The position numbers and the translations under genes were made by a program. Shown piece by piece: positions 11,200-22,861 of a stretch of 41,668 bases of DNA; positions within the stretch are counted from its first letter, which is position 1; the number at the start of each line of letters is the position of its first letter. A model generated the notes under the pieces. The model saw only the letters and a program-made list of their open reading frames with translations, made no database searches and had not been told where the DNA came from. This stretch comes from Stereum hirsutum FP-91666 SS1. Lineage: Eukaryota; Basidiomycota; Agaricomycetes; Russulales; Stereaceae. The DNA is taken from the NCBI RefSeq assembly GCF_000264905.1, contig NW_006763134.1, positions 2,716,763 to 2,758,430 on the forward strand, given 5' to 3'.

Positions 11200-11871
11200 T
11201 TTCTCCAGTGATGTGTCTGTTGCGGACTACAGTATTGTGCGATGAAACTGGGTACGTTGCACGCTACAAGCGCTAAGTAATTGCAACATAATGTGGTTGT
11301 CGATATAGTGTGAAATTGCTGAATTGTTCGAACGAGACCCCAGCAAGCAGAAACAGCGAACCTCGGCGACTCGGCGAACGCGAACAAAAAGTTGTGAAAC
11401 GTAGATTTGTGGCGTAGCAAGTACTCAGAGATGTGGCGTGCTATGATTAGAAGTGTATGCAGTCGTACAGCAAATAAAGCGAGGAATGGCCGAGTTGTAA
11501 GTATGTACCGGGATGGGAGAGACGTGTCCTGTTGAGTCTATGTACAGCAAGGAAGCATGAAAGGTTGGCGGGTAGGTACGTGAAGAGAAGACGCCGGTCT
11601 AGAGATTATGTGGCGCTATGCTCGTGCGACAACATGCAATGAATAAAGGCAGGGGCTGAACAGAGGATATTGGTGAAACGAGGCAGGAGGAGGGAATCAT
11701 GAGTGCGAGCGGTGGACGAGAGAAGCGATAGAGCATGAAGTGGCGGGGTATCCGTAGACGAGAACTAAGTAGAGAAGAGAAAATAAGCTATCGAGGAGTC
11801 GACCAAAGCATCCACGAGAGGAAGCCCCAGTCGAGAAGGATAAACGAAGAAGACATCAGGTAATCGTCCTC
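11200..11871. other. Convergent intergenic region
   Basis: Lies between the 3' ends of the MYND gene (plus) and the F-box gene (minus). Purine-rich on the plus strand from about 11650. AATAAA-like signals occur at 11473 and 11642 on the plus strand. I see no gene. Confidence 0.45.
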
Positions 11872-13401
11872 TCACTGGAAGCTAACCCTGGATAGCAGTC
11901 CCTCTATGTCGAAAAGGTCAATCTTGCCGACTCCATACTCCCCATCGTCTACCGGGCACCACCGTCTCCACTCGATTTCGCCAACGTTGACGGTTCGCCC
12001 GGCATCGACTTCTGGTATTGATTCCGTTGCGGGGTTCGGAGTCGAAGCCGATGAGAGAGAAGTGTAGACGGTGGAAAGAATGGGAGCACGAAAGTCGAGC
12101 TCGGAGTGGATGTGCTGACGGTTGAGAGAGGCGAGGACGAGAGTCGAGAGCCGTGGGACGTAAGCGGGGGAGAGAGGCGAAGATCCATGGACGCATTCGG
12201 CCAGCAGCGATATGAGGGTAGATGGCGTGGAATGCTGGATGAAGGACAGGGAATCGCCCAGGAGATGCTCGTTATTGTTGACGACCAAGACGCGAAGATT
12301 CGTCAGCGCTGCTACGAATGCACAAAGCGCTCGTTCACTACAATGAACCTCCTCGATGCGCAGGACTTCGAGCTTCTCCACCAGGGGAACGAGCAACCTC
12401 ATAATCTCGTCGTGCACCCCTTCCTCCCGCTCCTGACCCATAACCGGTAGATCGATCTCCAGCTGCCTCAATGCCGGCAACCTCAAACGCTTCAAAATCG
12501 CCGCGCCTTCCTCCGCTCGTTGTCTCGCGAATACCAACCTCTTCAAGGATCGCATATCCAATACTTCCTCCACCGGCCATTCGTCCGCCACGCCTAACGG
12601 ACCCGAATTGTCCAGTACCAACGTCTCCAGTCCTGGATTTGAAGTAAGGATGGCCTGCAGTCGAGGATGGGAGATCCATACCCGACTATCGTGATCCCGC
12701 AACTCCAATGACGTCAACCCGGTAATGAACGTCGACGCTCCCCAGTACAGATCCAAACCCCTCAACCTTACACTCTCCAGCCTCGGTGCCACTCCATTCA
12801 ACGGAACGTGAACGGTTCCCCAACGCGAAATGTCTTCATAGCCTGGGATGTACGAGACCGAGAAGTCGATGAGGTGTGGCGCGGGGCCGAGAGGGAAGGA
12901 GCGCAGGGAAAGGGAGACGAAGGAGTAGTTGTTGGACGTGACGGAGTATGTGCGTAGGGGACGATGCGTCGTGAGGAGCGTCAGGCGTTTCCGGACTTTG
13001 TCCGTATCGGTAAGGTAGAACGGACTCTCGTACTCTTCATCCGCGAATGGATGGTGCTCGGTGATGGGGTGGCGCGCAGCAGGGCATGGGTAAGTTTCGA
13101 TGTAATCTTTCGGAGAAGTGAAGTCGAAATAGAGATTGAGTGGTTGGGTATGTGAGCGTTCGAGGAGGAGCTTCAGGATAGGGAAACGTGGCGCGTCGCG
13201 TGTGCAGGAGATGGTGGTCCAGAGGCGAGAGTTGGCGAGTGCGATGTCGCGCCAGCGACCGCAGACTTGAGAAATGAGTAGAGGAAATGGTTTAATATCG
13301 TTGAAGGAGATTGGCCCTGAGCCGAGAGTGAAGATGTGGTTCAGGATTTCGGGTGGCACCCTGTCGAGGGCAGACGGCCGCGAAGCTACAGTTGCACTCA
13401 T
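11872..13401 (-). CDS. F-box protein
   Basis: A single uninterrupted frame of 509 aa starting at ATG 13401. Residues about 10-60 fit the basidiomycete F-box: LDRVPPEILNHIF, then a loop, PLLISQVCGRWRDIALANSRLW. The remainder is leucine-rich with LRL/LEVLRIEEV-type segments, in line with degenerate leucine-rich repeats that would bind the target. By family knowledge the F-box docks onto Skp1 in an SCF ubiquitin ligase and the C-terminal part selects a substrate, which cannot be predicted here. The gene has no intron, unlike its neighbours, and its third positions are GC-rich. Start choice is supported because the F-box begins ten residues later. Confidence 0.88.
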   Translation of the reverse strand: MSATVASRPSALDRVPPEILNHIFTLGSGPISFNDIKPFPLLISQVCGRWRDIALANSRLWTTISCTRDAPRFPILKLLLERSHTQPLNLYFDFTSPKDYIETYPCPAARHPITEHHPFADEEYESPFYLTDTDKVRKRLTLLTTHRPLRTYSVTSNNYSFVSLSLRSFPLGPAPHLIDFSVSYIPGYEDISRWGTVHVPLNGVAPRLESVRLRGLDLYWGASTFITGLTSLELRDHDSRVWISHPRLQAILTSNPGLETLVLDNSGPLGVADEWPVEEVLDMRSLKRLVFARQRAEEGAAILKRLRLPALRQLEIDLPVMGQEREEGVHDEIMRLLVPLVEKLEVLRIEEVHCSERALCAFVAALTNLRVLVVNNNEHLLGDSLSFIQHSTPSTLISLLAECVHGSSPLSPAYVPRLSTLVLASLNRQHIHSELDFRAPILSTVYTSLSSASTPNPATESIPEVDAGRTVNVGEIEWRRWCPVDDGEYGVGKIDLFDIEGLLSRVSFQ

Positions 13402-16400
13402 CGTCGGATGTGTGTACCGTGGCCGTTGTCAACAAGGTCTATACGGCTAAGAGAGCCTTGTTATGGTTGTGAGTAGGGTTGTGGGTGAGAGAGCAGAAGA
13501 AAGGACGCAGCGGAGGACGACGGTTATAGACCAGCACGCTGTTCGCGGGGAAACGTCGTCTTATAAGTGAGGCCGAGAAAATGAAGGGTGCGTCTCGAGC
13601 GTGTCCATGACGGCAAAACTTCCTCGTTGCTGCGTCCAAAGCCTCTTGGACAACAATCGTGCTGTCGAGGCCAGTCAGTTAGTCCCGTTCTCTCCCGATT
13701 GCGTCCAGCCTCATGAATGACGCGCTCCACAAGAAAAAAAACACGAAAGAGAAAGAAAAGCACCGCCGGAAGCCGAAGGCTTTGGAATTCAACACGGACA
13801 AACAAACGCTTTGCTTCGGCCCATCTGCGCCACCTCATTCTTCCTCACAAACTGCCTTCTTCTCTCGATTCAACTGTGTTTGCATTCTATCCAGCTGCAC
13901 GCTTGGCTTCGCTTTCGTGACTTTGATGGCCAAAAAAGCTGGACTCGGAGCTGGTCATGCTGTGGAAGTCTCTCGTGCGGCCTAAACTACTTGAACACGC
14001 ATCAATGCACCTGGATGCCAAGGAACCCTTGATGAACAAGACCAAGACAGACGCACAGTGTTGAATGGCGAACTGCCTGTCGTTGCTGGCGATTATGATG
14101 ACGAATAACATCAAGGCCTTGCTGAAGGGTTGATGTTATCTGGGCGGGTGGAAGCTCAGTAACTCAGTCGTCAGAATGCCAGGTACGCTATATGAACTCT
14201 TATCCTTCATACTCCCTACTCACGTCTCTCGTAACAGATTCTGGGGTTACTCTGTACCACAACAGTTATCACATCGACGACTTTTGTAAACATCCAGATT
14301 CCACCCTACGACTTTGACCTCATTCAAGGACGAACCACACGTCTAAAACCATACGTCCACGTCATTCCTTGCTCCCTCGCACGTAACGAGGCTGGCCATC
14401 TCCTACCGGCTCGAGACGCTATCTATACCACAGCCGACCCCACTCTGCGTACCGCCGGGCACGCACCCGCCCCCGACAACTCCGCTCCCCCTGTCAGACC
14501 AGGACGGAAAGACTTATTTGCCTCTGTGGCGGGATTCTAGTACTGCTCCACTTGCTCTTTCGAGTTTCGTCTTAGATGCACTGACGCGCGCCAGTACTCC
14601 AACGGTCCTCTATCGTCGAGCATGATCTCTATGCGCACCCTGGGACAATAAGGCGAGAGTCAGATATCGACACGTCTTTGCATGATAGGCGCGTTCGCTT
14701 TCATGATGATTATTACTTGGGATACTGAGCTTGGACGTCCAGCCCGTGTGATCGTGTGGCGCTACTTCTACCGCAGAACTCGTTCTAACGTTTTCCAAAC
14801 GATGTTAACAAGTCACGGGCTGAGTAGTGTCGTTTCGTCCTGCTTTCGATGGGCATTTTCCTAGCATTTATGTACTTGGAGTCAAAGCTTCGTTCGGTGC
14901 TTTCGATGCTTGTGGCTGGCCGTAGCGACGGTCGTGTCTGTAGGACTCTTCGGTCCTGAGACCAAACATTTCCGTCCTGGCAAAGTCTTTGCTCGAGTTT
15001 TTCGACTCAAACATTGCACGCGTAGTGGTGGTGTGTGTTCGTAGCAGGAAGCAGCCGACCCAAAGTGATGACGAGTGGATCGGCATGCATCGAACGATGA
15101 GGTATTGTACGGCCAGCGTTCTCCAATCCCGTCCATGCATAACTGGATGTTCTGCAGAGTGAGGACACCAGTGGTAGTCAACCGATTTCAGCGTGTTAGG
15201 CGGAGATTTTTTCCGTATGCCCGTGGATTGATTCGTCCGCTCGAGACCACCAATCTCTAGAGCTCATGACCATCAGACTCTGGAAGCATCCGTGAATGTC
15301 TCTTGGATATTCAAGTCGATGTGGCGCGCTGCAATAAAATACACAGGTCATACCCTCGCTATGATCTGCGTGATATACATTGAGACGTCTCTCTAGGTTG
15401 TTATTGTCCACGCAGAAACCTCTGATAACGGCTTGTCCTTTCTGGACACGTCGAACACTTACTGTATCGCGTCACGGATAGTATGCTACACTGTTCATTC
15501 ATAAATACCATCTACGAACTCTCTCCGTCTCGAACTCCTTATCTATCGTCACTTTTCTCACAACCGATACGATCTCTTATGTCCCTATAATTCTACGTTG
15601 AGCCTGGGACGGGGAAGGGGTCAAAACTATGAGAGATCGACCCTATTTTGGCCCTTGATGCACGCTATACCCAGCTTCCCCAGGGCCAAAACGCGGGGTT
15701 TTGCCAGGGATTGAAAAGCAGCGGGAGGGCGACGAATGACACAGGTGTTACGGTGGTGCATGAGAAGTAACTGGCTGGTGTCCTCATGATACCCTATAAT
15801 GTCCCTCATGGGTCATATTCCGCTCATCATCCTTCCTTGTACACGGATGCCACTTCTTTGTTGGGTCAGAAGGGCACTTCACTTTTACTAGCAAACAAGT
15901 TGTCCGGACTTTCGCTTCCATTCAGACCATCAGCGCCTCGTGCATGCATAGTCCGTGTCTCATTCTCTCATGGCATCCTTACGTGCGCTTGAGCGTCTGT
16001 GTATCTTCCCTGTCGGTGGTCTGTCGTCTGCGACCGAAAGGAGTTTGGTCTTTGTCAATGTGTGCTTCCGGGTACGCGTTTCTCTTTCCGTCCAGGTCTT
16101 GGAATTTATATGACTGGATATCTTCGCTTATATAAGTCCCAATCGACTTTATTTTCGACCATATCTACTTACAGCCCTGAAGGTCCTTTGTCCTTTCGTC
16201 TAAAATCATGGTGTCCCATTTTCTATCTTACAGTTCTCCCAACATCCATTCGGTCTCTGTCCCTGACTTTATCATCCTCCGCCGGACAGTTATCATCCAC
16301 TGCGCAAGCATCTCGAGGACATCGACTATGTGCCACATTCACACCAAACCCGAGCAGGCGAGTGGTTTCCAGATCCCTGCAGAGAAGATCACTTCTTCTG

Positions 16401-16925
16401 CATTTATATGCCGTTAGAACCGTGGGGAGTGATTTATCATTTAGGCGTTAATCAAAATTTTTCATCGATGGTGCTTATTCATGTCTAGCCGCTGATCACC
16501 TCGTATGTGCGCTTTTCGCAAGTGCTCTCTCTGTCTCCCATACTATCACCGTGGAAGTAGCGTCTAACGGATATTAACCCTTGACGCTCGAGTCTGAGGT
16601 ATCTGGGTCTATTCTCACTTTGATGGCGTATTGCTGTCCAGTAACCACGAGGATCGAAATCTTTCTGTTCAAGTTCCGTCTGGCCTCGAGGTAACTTAAA
16701 CGCCCGGATGGGTAATACACGGTTCTTTTTGGCTGCTAGCCTCAAATGCGCACAGCGTTGGCTGTATCGGATTTCTGAGGCCTGTGCACAGGTATGTCAT
16801 AGACTTACGAAATGCCACCACGGCATCCGTTCCCCTTTTAGTTAAACAAATGTTGTGGTTCAGTATATATTCCTTGTGATGGTATGCATGGTCTATATTC
16901 TACGATGATACTCGAACTCCCGCAT
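13402..16925. other. 3.5-kb gene-poor stretch
   Basis: No gene could be supported. The first 300 nt upstream of 13401 should hold the F-box promoter. A plus-strand frame at about 14238-14540 stays open for roughly 100 codons after a CAG acceptor and ends in a proline-rich tail. A short ATG frame at 13957-14067 lies before it, but I could not join them in frame. From 15600 to 15740 there is a small imperfect hairpin around GCCAAAACGCGGGGTTTTGCC. Frames at 15786-16451 are overlapping and domain-free. There are no transposase, reverse transcriptase or tRNA signatures. Confidence 0.35.
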
Positions 16926-18611
16926 ATGGACCACTCTTTGGCGTCTGTTTCACTGTTCACATCTGTGGAGATAAATCATTTTGCTGAGACGAACCGTTTT
17001 CTTTTCAGCTCTGATGGCAGCTATGTTCTCGTCTCTGCTGCCGGTAGGTGCGGATGAGATACCATGAGAGGTTGTGCGCAACTGATGTATTGTTCAAGCT
17101 CTTTGGTTTTCGGACTTCGTCGAGACTTTCCCTGCGGAAGTCCGTGTCATTTGGTCGAGGCCGATAAGAGGCCCATCCACGCTCTTCTTCCTGAGCAGAT
17201 ACAGCTTTCTCGGGTATCTCATTCTACCCGTGATTGCTAGTGGACACGGATCCGACACCGGCAATGGGTATGCAACCGTTTGTTGATAACAGTCTTCCAC
17301 ATTGATCAGAGGCTCTTGTGTATTTACAGTTGCTCGCTACATGATATCTTACTCAGCGCATTCGCGACTTTGGCCACTGCATCATCTGGATGTAAGGCCC
17401 ATTGATCCCGACATCTCGATTGACCCACATTGCATTAACACCAAGTTTATCAGTCATCCTATCTCTCAGAGTCTTCGCCATCCACAACCGTAACAGGACC
17501 TTCCTGGCAATTGCAGCCATCCTGATCATCTCCAAGTTATCCATGGATATCAATGTGTGTACCACGAGATTGCATCTTCGTCCTTCTTCTCATACTGGCT
17601 TAGGTTTCACTTCAACAAGGTCACTCAATATCGGCGGATCACGTTCTCTGCTCTTGCAAAATGGCACCCTCAAATCTGAAGCTTAACACTCGGTATGTAA
17701 TCACTTCGGGCATCACATTATATTCTATGTTAATCATCTGCTTGGCAGGTGTGCGTCATTATGAAACTCTTCGTTAACTCGTCTGATACCTCAACACAGT
17801 TGAAGCAGCCATTCCTCTCCTCAGCGTCGCATTTGACATATTCATATTTGCGCTGACACATACGAGTACTTGGAAGCATGCACGTGAGATGCGAAGGCTG
17901 GGACATTCGAGCGTGGCTGAGCTGATCTGGCGTGACGGTGCGAGATCATCGATCAATTCCGAGACCTTTGAGATGATTTTTACTGATACAGCACCCTAGG
18001 CGTTCTATACTTCTTGTTCGTTTTGCCACATTATATCCTCGTATTGGGCGCAGTCTTACACATCGGGAATTTAAAAAGATCCCTTCTTGTCATCAGTATC
18101 GCTCAAGCCAGCCTCACCATGGTCAGTGCTTGCGTAGTTTCGTGTCTTTCGCGTGCTGATGGACATCGCAGATCGCAGCGGCGAAACCCTCAGTGAGGGT
18201 TCCAGCTTTATTCGCATTCAGGCCCATGATTGCTGACACGCCGCAATGCAAAACAGCCAGCATCGACGTCTGTCAGCTCGCTTATCAGCCCCTTCTTGGT
18301 CGTGTTTGTTGTTCTCATGATTGCTTACCTCGCCCCCAAACGTTTCACTGATCTCATCAACTTACAACAGGATTCCGAATATTCTGACGAATCGCATGGT
18401 CCTAAATCTTCGTGCATATGATTCCAGCGCTTCCCTGGGACCAACACGTTCATCATTGCCAGATATGATCTTCTCTCCGGACTTGTGGTTGGATAACATA
18501 GGGTTTGAAATGGAGGTAGATGCCTTCGATGATGGAAGCGATGATGCTGCTGCTGAAACCCTCATTGGAGAAGGGACAGTGCAGAGCATGGTAGTCGATT
18601 GTGTAGCGTGA
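16926..18611 (+). CDS. DUF6533-domain multi-pass membrane protein
   Basis: Eleven exons: 16926-17043, 17099-17267, 17310-17319, 17357-17391, 17446-17554, 17604-17748, 17800-17937, 18000-18121, 18172-18192, 18257-18303 and 18371-18611; 384 aa. The DUF6533 signature is clear in exons 1-2: a hydrophobic stretch, then FPAEVRVIWSRP and TLFFLSRYSFLGYLIL. Later helices include CIIWILSVILSLRVFAIHNR (the family's RV-A-x-x-x-R element), a helix before FDIFIFALTHTSTWK, GVLYFLFVLPHYILVLG, and a terminal NRMVLNLRAYD followed by an acidic cytoplasmic tail. Seven-helix proteins of this type are abundant in Agaricomycetes and have no proven function. The 10-nt third exon and the 21-nt ninth exon are needed to keep frame. 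The tenth-intron donor GTTTGT is weak. No stop is needed inside any exon, so the gene appears intact. Confidence 0.78.
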
Positions 18612-19118
18612 TCTTCATGAACTGTGCGTTTTTCTCTTAATGTTTTCGCCACGTATTAAGTTAAACACATTATCACAGATCTACGGGTGCCACTGACAAA
18701 ATATATGTTGTAGTATCAAACCTTATAGGTTTCGAGTTCATTTGGAACACGATGGAGTAATATTGGGCCACGCAGATTACGAGCTTGCGTGAAAAGTTCC
18801 GAGTTGTTATTGATACACAATGTATATTTCTCGATGTATTTCTCGGCGTACGAATCTGCGCAGTGTCGAAGCGCAAGTCGAATGTTATTCCTGTTGATGT
18901 CCATTATAATTGAGGTTCTCCGGTAGTGTAGTGGTCTCGAGCTGAAATATAGCCGTAAGAGCAGCGAGACTAACTGTGGGGTACTGGAAAATACTGAAAG
19001 CTGATATTAGGCTGTATAGTAACTAATGTGGCAATAAAGCAAATGAGAATGACAGAATGAGATCACTAGGAACGAACGATATCCGACTACCGTATGAACG
19101 CGGATAGCAAAAAGACGC
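18612..19118. other. Convergent intergenic region
   Basis: Between the 3' ends of the DUF6533 gene and the disrupted membrane-protein gene. Short minus-strand frames at 18673-18904 overlap each other and show nothing recognisable. No gene seen. Confidence 0.4.
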
Positions 19119-19967
19119 TCATACAGTTGCCGTCAGTGACTCGCGGTCACGGTTAAGAAGGTAACGTTTCGAGTGAATTGAGCTATGTCCCATGATAGAA
19201 GGCTCAACGGATCGGCGAGTTGTTTGGGCCGTGAAACCAGTAGACAATGAAGAGGCGCTAATCGCAACTCCGTGCATCGCGAAATCCATTGCCGCCGTGG
19301 GTGTCACCCGTGCGGATGCTGTCATATCCCACGCAGTCCTCTGGAGTGCCACAATGACAATGATTGCAGTGGGATAGAACCCCTGAATACGGCATTGAGT
19401 ATTCCCGCCCCGATATATTCATTGAGTATTATTTCAGGGCAGAATAAAGGCGGTATACCAGAGAGATATCACGCACAGATATTTGGGCGAGTGCTGCTGG
19501 AAAAGCCACATTGGACGCACTGATAGGAAACGACCAGACACTCCATATCGACGGTGTCACCTGGCTGACAATGTACAATATCTTCTCCATTCGCGTCTGA
19601 AGTTAAGCAGGGATGTCCAAGAGAGTAAATGCGATGGATCACTCACCCACACACCGCAGTACAACACGGCGGATTCAATGAGAAGCACAAGTATTGCCCC
19701 TGTCGTCGTTTGTATACTTTCTCCGTCAAGGTATGCACGTATAGATGTTCTATGATGACTTAGGTATCGTCAGTTCACAGAAGAGGTGAAACACAAAGTA
19801 GATACCTACTAAGCCTTATACCCAATCAACGCTGTCGCAATAACATTGCTAGCTAGTGATGTTCCCCACATTACCCATTGACCAACGACCATTTCGTCTA
19901 AACTGACACCACCGCCATATGAGGAGTCATTGACGTCAGCGCTACCCGACTTAGGACTGGCTTGTGT

Positions 19968-19970
19968 ACA
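19968..19970. repeat. Target-site duplication, left copy
   Basis: ACA directly before the left terminus CACGGCGGGGG. It matches ACA at 21098-21100. Three bases alone could be chance, but keeping one copy restores the host frame. Confidence 0.65.
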
Positions 19971-20314
19971 CACGGCGGGGGAACCACTATTTAGAGCACG
20001 CTAAAGGCATTTCTATTGCGAGATCAATATTTTATACATAGAGGGGAAAATGCAGTCGTCCAAATACCAGATTTAGCGTAGTTTGATGTGTAATCTATTG
20101 TTTTCCTTTGGATTCCGCTTCAAAGTTTCCCATGTCGGAGGCTGATGAAAAAAAATGGACCCGAGCGAATGATAATATTTGGACTAAACTTTAGAGTCCT
20201 CCAAAGGAGGATCTATATATTTTATCTTGATCTCAATATGGCGGCAGTGAAAGCCAGCCTTTGGAGTGCCCGATTTGGTGCACCAAAGATAAACAATCCA
20301 GCCCAATATGGAGC
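19971..20314 (+). repeat. Left long terminal inverted repeat
   Basis: 344 nt that align without gaps to the reverse complement of 20754-21097. By eye I count three mismatches: two transitions near 20020-20024 and one transversion at the edge of the gap. The arm contains smaller palindromes, for example CCTCCAAAGGAGG. Confidence 0.9.
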
Positions 20315-20733
20315 NNNNNNNNNNNNNNNNNNNNNNNNNNNNNNNNNNNNNNNNNNNNNNNNNNNNNNNNNNNNNNNNNNNNNNNNNNNNNNNNNNNNNN
20401 NNNNNNNNNNNNNNNNNNNNNNNNNNNNNNNNNNNNNNNNNNNNNNNNNNNNNNNNNNNNNNNNNNNNNNNNNNNNNNNNNNNNNNNNNNNNNNNNNNNN
20501 NNNNNNNNNNNNNNNNNNNNNNNNNNNNNNNNNNNNNNNNNNNNNNNNNNNNNNNNNNNNNNNNNNNNNNNNNNNNNNNNNNNNNNNNNNNNNNNNNNNN
20601 NNNNNNNNNNNNNNNNNNNNNNNNNNNNNNNNNNNNNNNNNNNNNNNNNNNNNNNNNNNNNNNNNNNNNNNNNNNNNNNNNNNNNNNNNNNNNNNNNNNN
20701 NNNNNNNNNNNNNNNNNNNNNNNNNNNNNNNNN
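20315..20733. other. Assembly gap (419 N)
   Basis: Run of N in the middle of the inverted-repeat element. Any open frame drawn across it is an artefact. Long hairpin-forming arms are a likely reason the assembly failed here, and the true length may differ. Confidence 0.98.
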
Positions 20734-20753
20734 CCAAAGTTGAACTATAGCGA

Positions 20754-21097
20754 GCGCCATATTGGGCTGGATTGTTTATCTTTGGTGCACCAAATCGGGC
20801 ACTCCAAAGGCTGGCTTTCACTGCCGCCATATTGAGATCAAGATAAAATATATAGATCCTCCTTTGGAGGACTCTAAAGTTTAGTCCAAATATTATCATT
20901 CGCTCGGGTCCATTTTTTTTCATCAGCCTCCGACATGGGAAACTTTGAAGCGGAATCCAAAGGAAAACAATAGATTACACATCAAACTACGCTAAATCTG
21001 GTATTTGGACGACTGCATTTTCCCCTCTATGTATAAAATATTGATTTCACAATAGAAATGCCTTTAGCGTGCTCTAAATAGTGGTTCCCCCGCCGTG
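20754..21097 (-). repeat. Right long terminal inverted repeat
   Basis: Mirror copy of 19971-20314. The 20 nt between the gap and this arm (20734-20753) continue on the right side only, so the repeat may extend into the unsequenced centre. Confidence 0.9.
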
Positions 21098-21100
21098 ACA
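21098..21100. repeat. Target-site duplication, right copy
   Basis: ACA directly after the right terminus CCGCCGTG, equal to 19968-19970. Confidence 0.65.
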
Positions 21101-21865
21101 GACAACTGCGGCCACTAAAGTGCTGGTCAGCCTGGGAGAGTGAACTCTTAGTCAATCTATGAAACACACCAGCGGTACCTGCCACTAGAAAGGTCCCCAA
21201 AGTCATGATGCGTGGGCTATGATCCCATAACACCCACGCCCGCCAAAAGACGATGATATCACTCATAAGATACTGCATGACAAGCGTGTCAATAATCAGA
21301 CTTTTCGGACAGTTTGACAAGAGCAACTCACGTTGATGATGGGAAGATAGTTTATCGTATAATTCAGAGCGGTCCAAAGTCGGTTCTCAGGCCAAATATA
21401 GGGATCTCCACGGTAGAACAGAACACGGAAACCGTCCACCGTTGCTTGATCCTCCGTATTAGTTACCAATACGAAGACCCATTGTAAGACGTAGTGTGCC
21501 GTAGAAACTGTAAACATCAGGCAAGTCGCAGACCACATGACCAGATTGGTTCTGACGAGTAGACTTCTTGACCTGAAGTACACAATGAGCAGGATACTAT
21601 ACGTACCCAGCGGGCACTCAGGACTATATACGCACCATAATATGTATGTAGAAACAGAAAATAACGCAATTGACAATGCTGAAGATACCGGACTACTAGT
21701 CAGCCTGTTATGGTGGCATCAGGACAAAGACGCACTGTATAGCCCAGTCTCGACGGATAAGACAACCATATTGATCAGGAGATCTGTGATCTGTGATTCG
21801 GCCCACAAATGTATGCTCTGTAGGGCTTCAGTGCAGTCTTGCGTAAAGTTAGCTGTGCAATTCAT

Positions 21866-22861
21866 CGAGGAGGAAAGAGAGCTCGAGAGATACTTAGGAA
21901 TGTCCGCAGAGCACAGAATAGTCGAGTAGCTGATAAATAGAAAGGACTCGTCAACGATCTTCTCAGGCCTTTACCGCAGGGGGTAACGGCGCAAGCCCAA
22001 CCCGCTTGGGCGCCGCATGAGTTAAACAGGAATAGACATCGTTGATGAACTCTTCAATAAGACCCATCCGGTCTCCTCGATCATGCCACTCAAACCTAGT
22101 GAGAACCTAGAGATAAGAAATCGAAGGGAGTTGTGTCGTACTTTGCAATGATCATGTTTTTAGCTGATTGTGATGTAGAATGATGATGTTTTTTGTGCGC
22201 CCAAGGCTGCCCAAGGTCTTCATGATCCGCACTTCGTTTTCCGTCCTTCCCAGTGCGGATCTTCTCATTCGTCCCCATCATTCTCTCCGCATGCTACATA
22301 TGTCTTCCTCCTTAATTTCTGTACATATACCCACCCAAACTCACCCCAGCATGCGATGGACATCGATCAGATTCAAGAGTATCAGCGACGGTATGGTACG
22401 TGTTCGGTAAGTAGCATGGTTAGCTTGCGACGTACTGCGCAAAACAAGGAAGCGTCATCACCACGCGAACAACCGCATCAAGTCGTTGGTGGCTTGTCGG
22501 GAATCAAGACGGAAGTGATCCCACGTTGTAGTATTCTGAGCGCGTTCGTGGCAGACACCTACGTTAGAGACCGTGAGCGGAAGAAAGTGAAGGGCGAGAA
22601 AACGTGCAGTCGGAAGGTTCAAGGTTGGAACAAACATACTGAGTATGCCTCCAAGTATACGCACGGCACTGCTTCTAGACTCTCTAGTACCACTTGACCA
22701 ACAGTATTAGTCCAAATGAAACGGCGAGCCCTCCATTTGAGCATCCTCATGCGGGAACCCCAACATTTTTGATTTCTCACTGAAAGCGTGGAGGCCATGA
22801 TCATTTCTTCGTATCGGTTGCATATGGAAGAGCCTACATCGACAGAGGCTATAAGTACATA
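21866..22861. other. Intergenic, nothing assigned
   Basis: Holds the promoter of the disrupted gene on its left side and the 3' flank of MYND copy B on its right. A perfect 6-bp hairpin GCCCAA-cccgc-TTGGGC lies near 21994-22010, surrounded by GC-rich sequence; its role is unknown. A plus-strand frame at 22356-22697 (113 aa, basic, no domain) starts with ATG, but I cannot support it as a gene. Confidence 0.35.

Larger units (their letters stand above)
19971..21097. mobile_element. Inverted-repeat DNA transposon, CACTA-like termini, probably non-autonomous
   Basis: The element is bounded by perfect outer inverted repeats beginning CACGGCGGGGGAACCACTA and flanked by ACA on both sides. Its arms are at least 344 nt each. 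The centre is an assembly gap of 419 N. CAC-beginning termini plus a 3-bp target duplication are the hallmarks of the CACTA/EnSpm (CMC) superfamily, so that is my best placement; CACGG rather than CACTA makes it tentative. No transposase frame is visible, and the whole element is only about 1.1 kb if the gap length is right, so it would move in trans or be a foldback/MITE-type derivative. It interrupts an exon of the minus-strand membrane-protein gene. Near-identity of the arms suggests recent insertion. Confidence 0.8.
19119..21865 (-). pseudogene. Fungal seven-helix-type membrane protein, disrupted by a transposon
   Basis: Start ATG at 21865. Exons: 21865-21736, 21678-21636, 21572-21332, 21272-21179, 21114 to the insertion, then 19967-19822, 19749-19647, 19596 (or 19581)-19477 and 19382-19119. 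The order of segments fits a large unnamed Agaricomycete membrane family: an N-terminal helix ending STYILW, NLVMWSATCLMF, a central MSDIIVFWRAWVLWDHSPR, then LASNVIATALIG, ESAVLYCGVW, LYIVSQ and SGFYPTAIIVIVALQRT before a polar tail. The 19971-21097 element sits inside exon 5. Without the element and one TSD copy, exon 5 reads through in frame. The gene as assembled cannot make the full protein unless the element is spliced out. An unusual donor is needed at 19821 because an in-frame TAG follows 9 nt later. Confidence 0.8.

Noticed and set aside
12106..12679. Frames of about 113 codons on both strands inside the F-box gene
   Set aside because: GC-rich shadows of the 509-aa F-box frame.
18922..18932. 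tRNA A-box-like TAGTGTAGTGG
   Set aside because: No B box (GGTTCRA-type) and no pairing acceptor stem follow within the expected distance.
20145..20923. Apparent long open frames spanning the N run on both strands
   Set aside because: They consist mostly of unknown bases and are mirror images from the inverted repeat.
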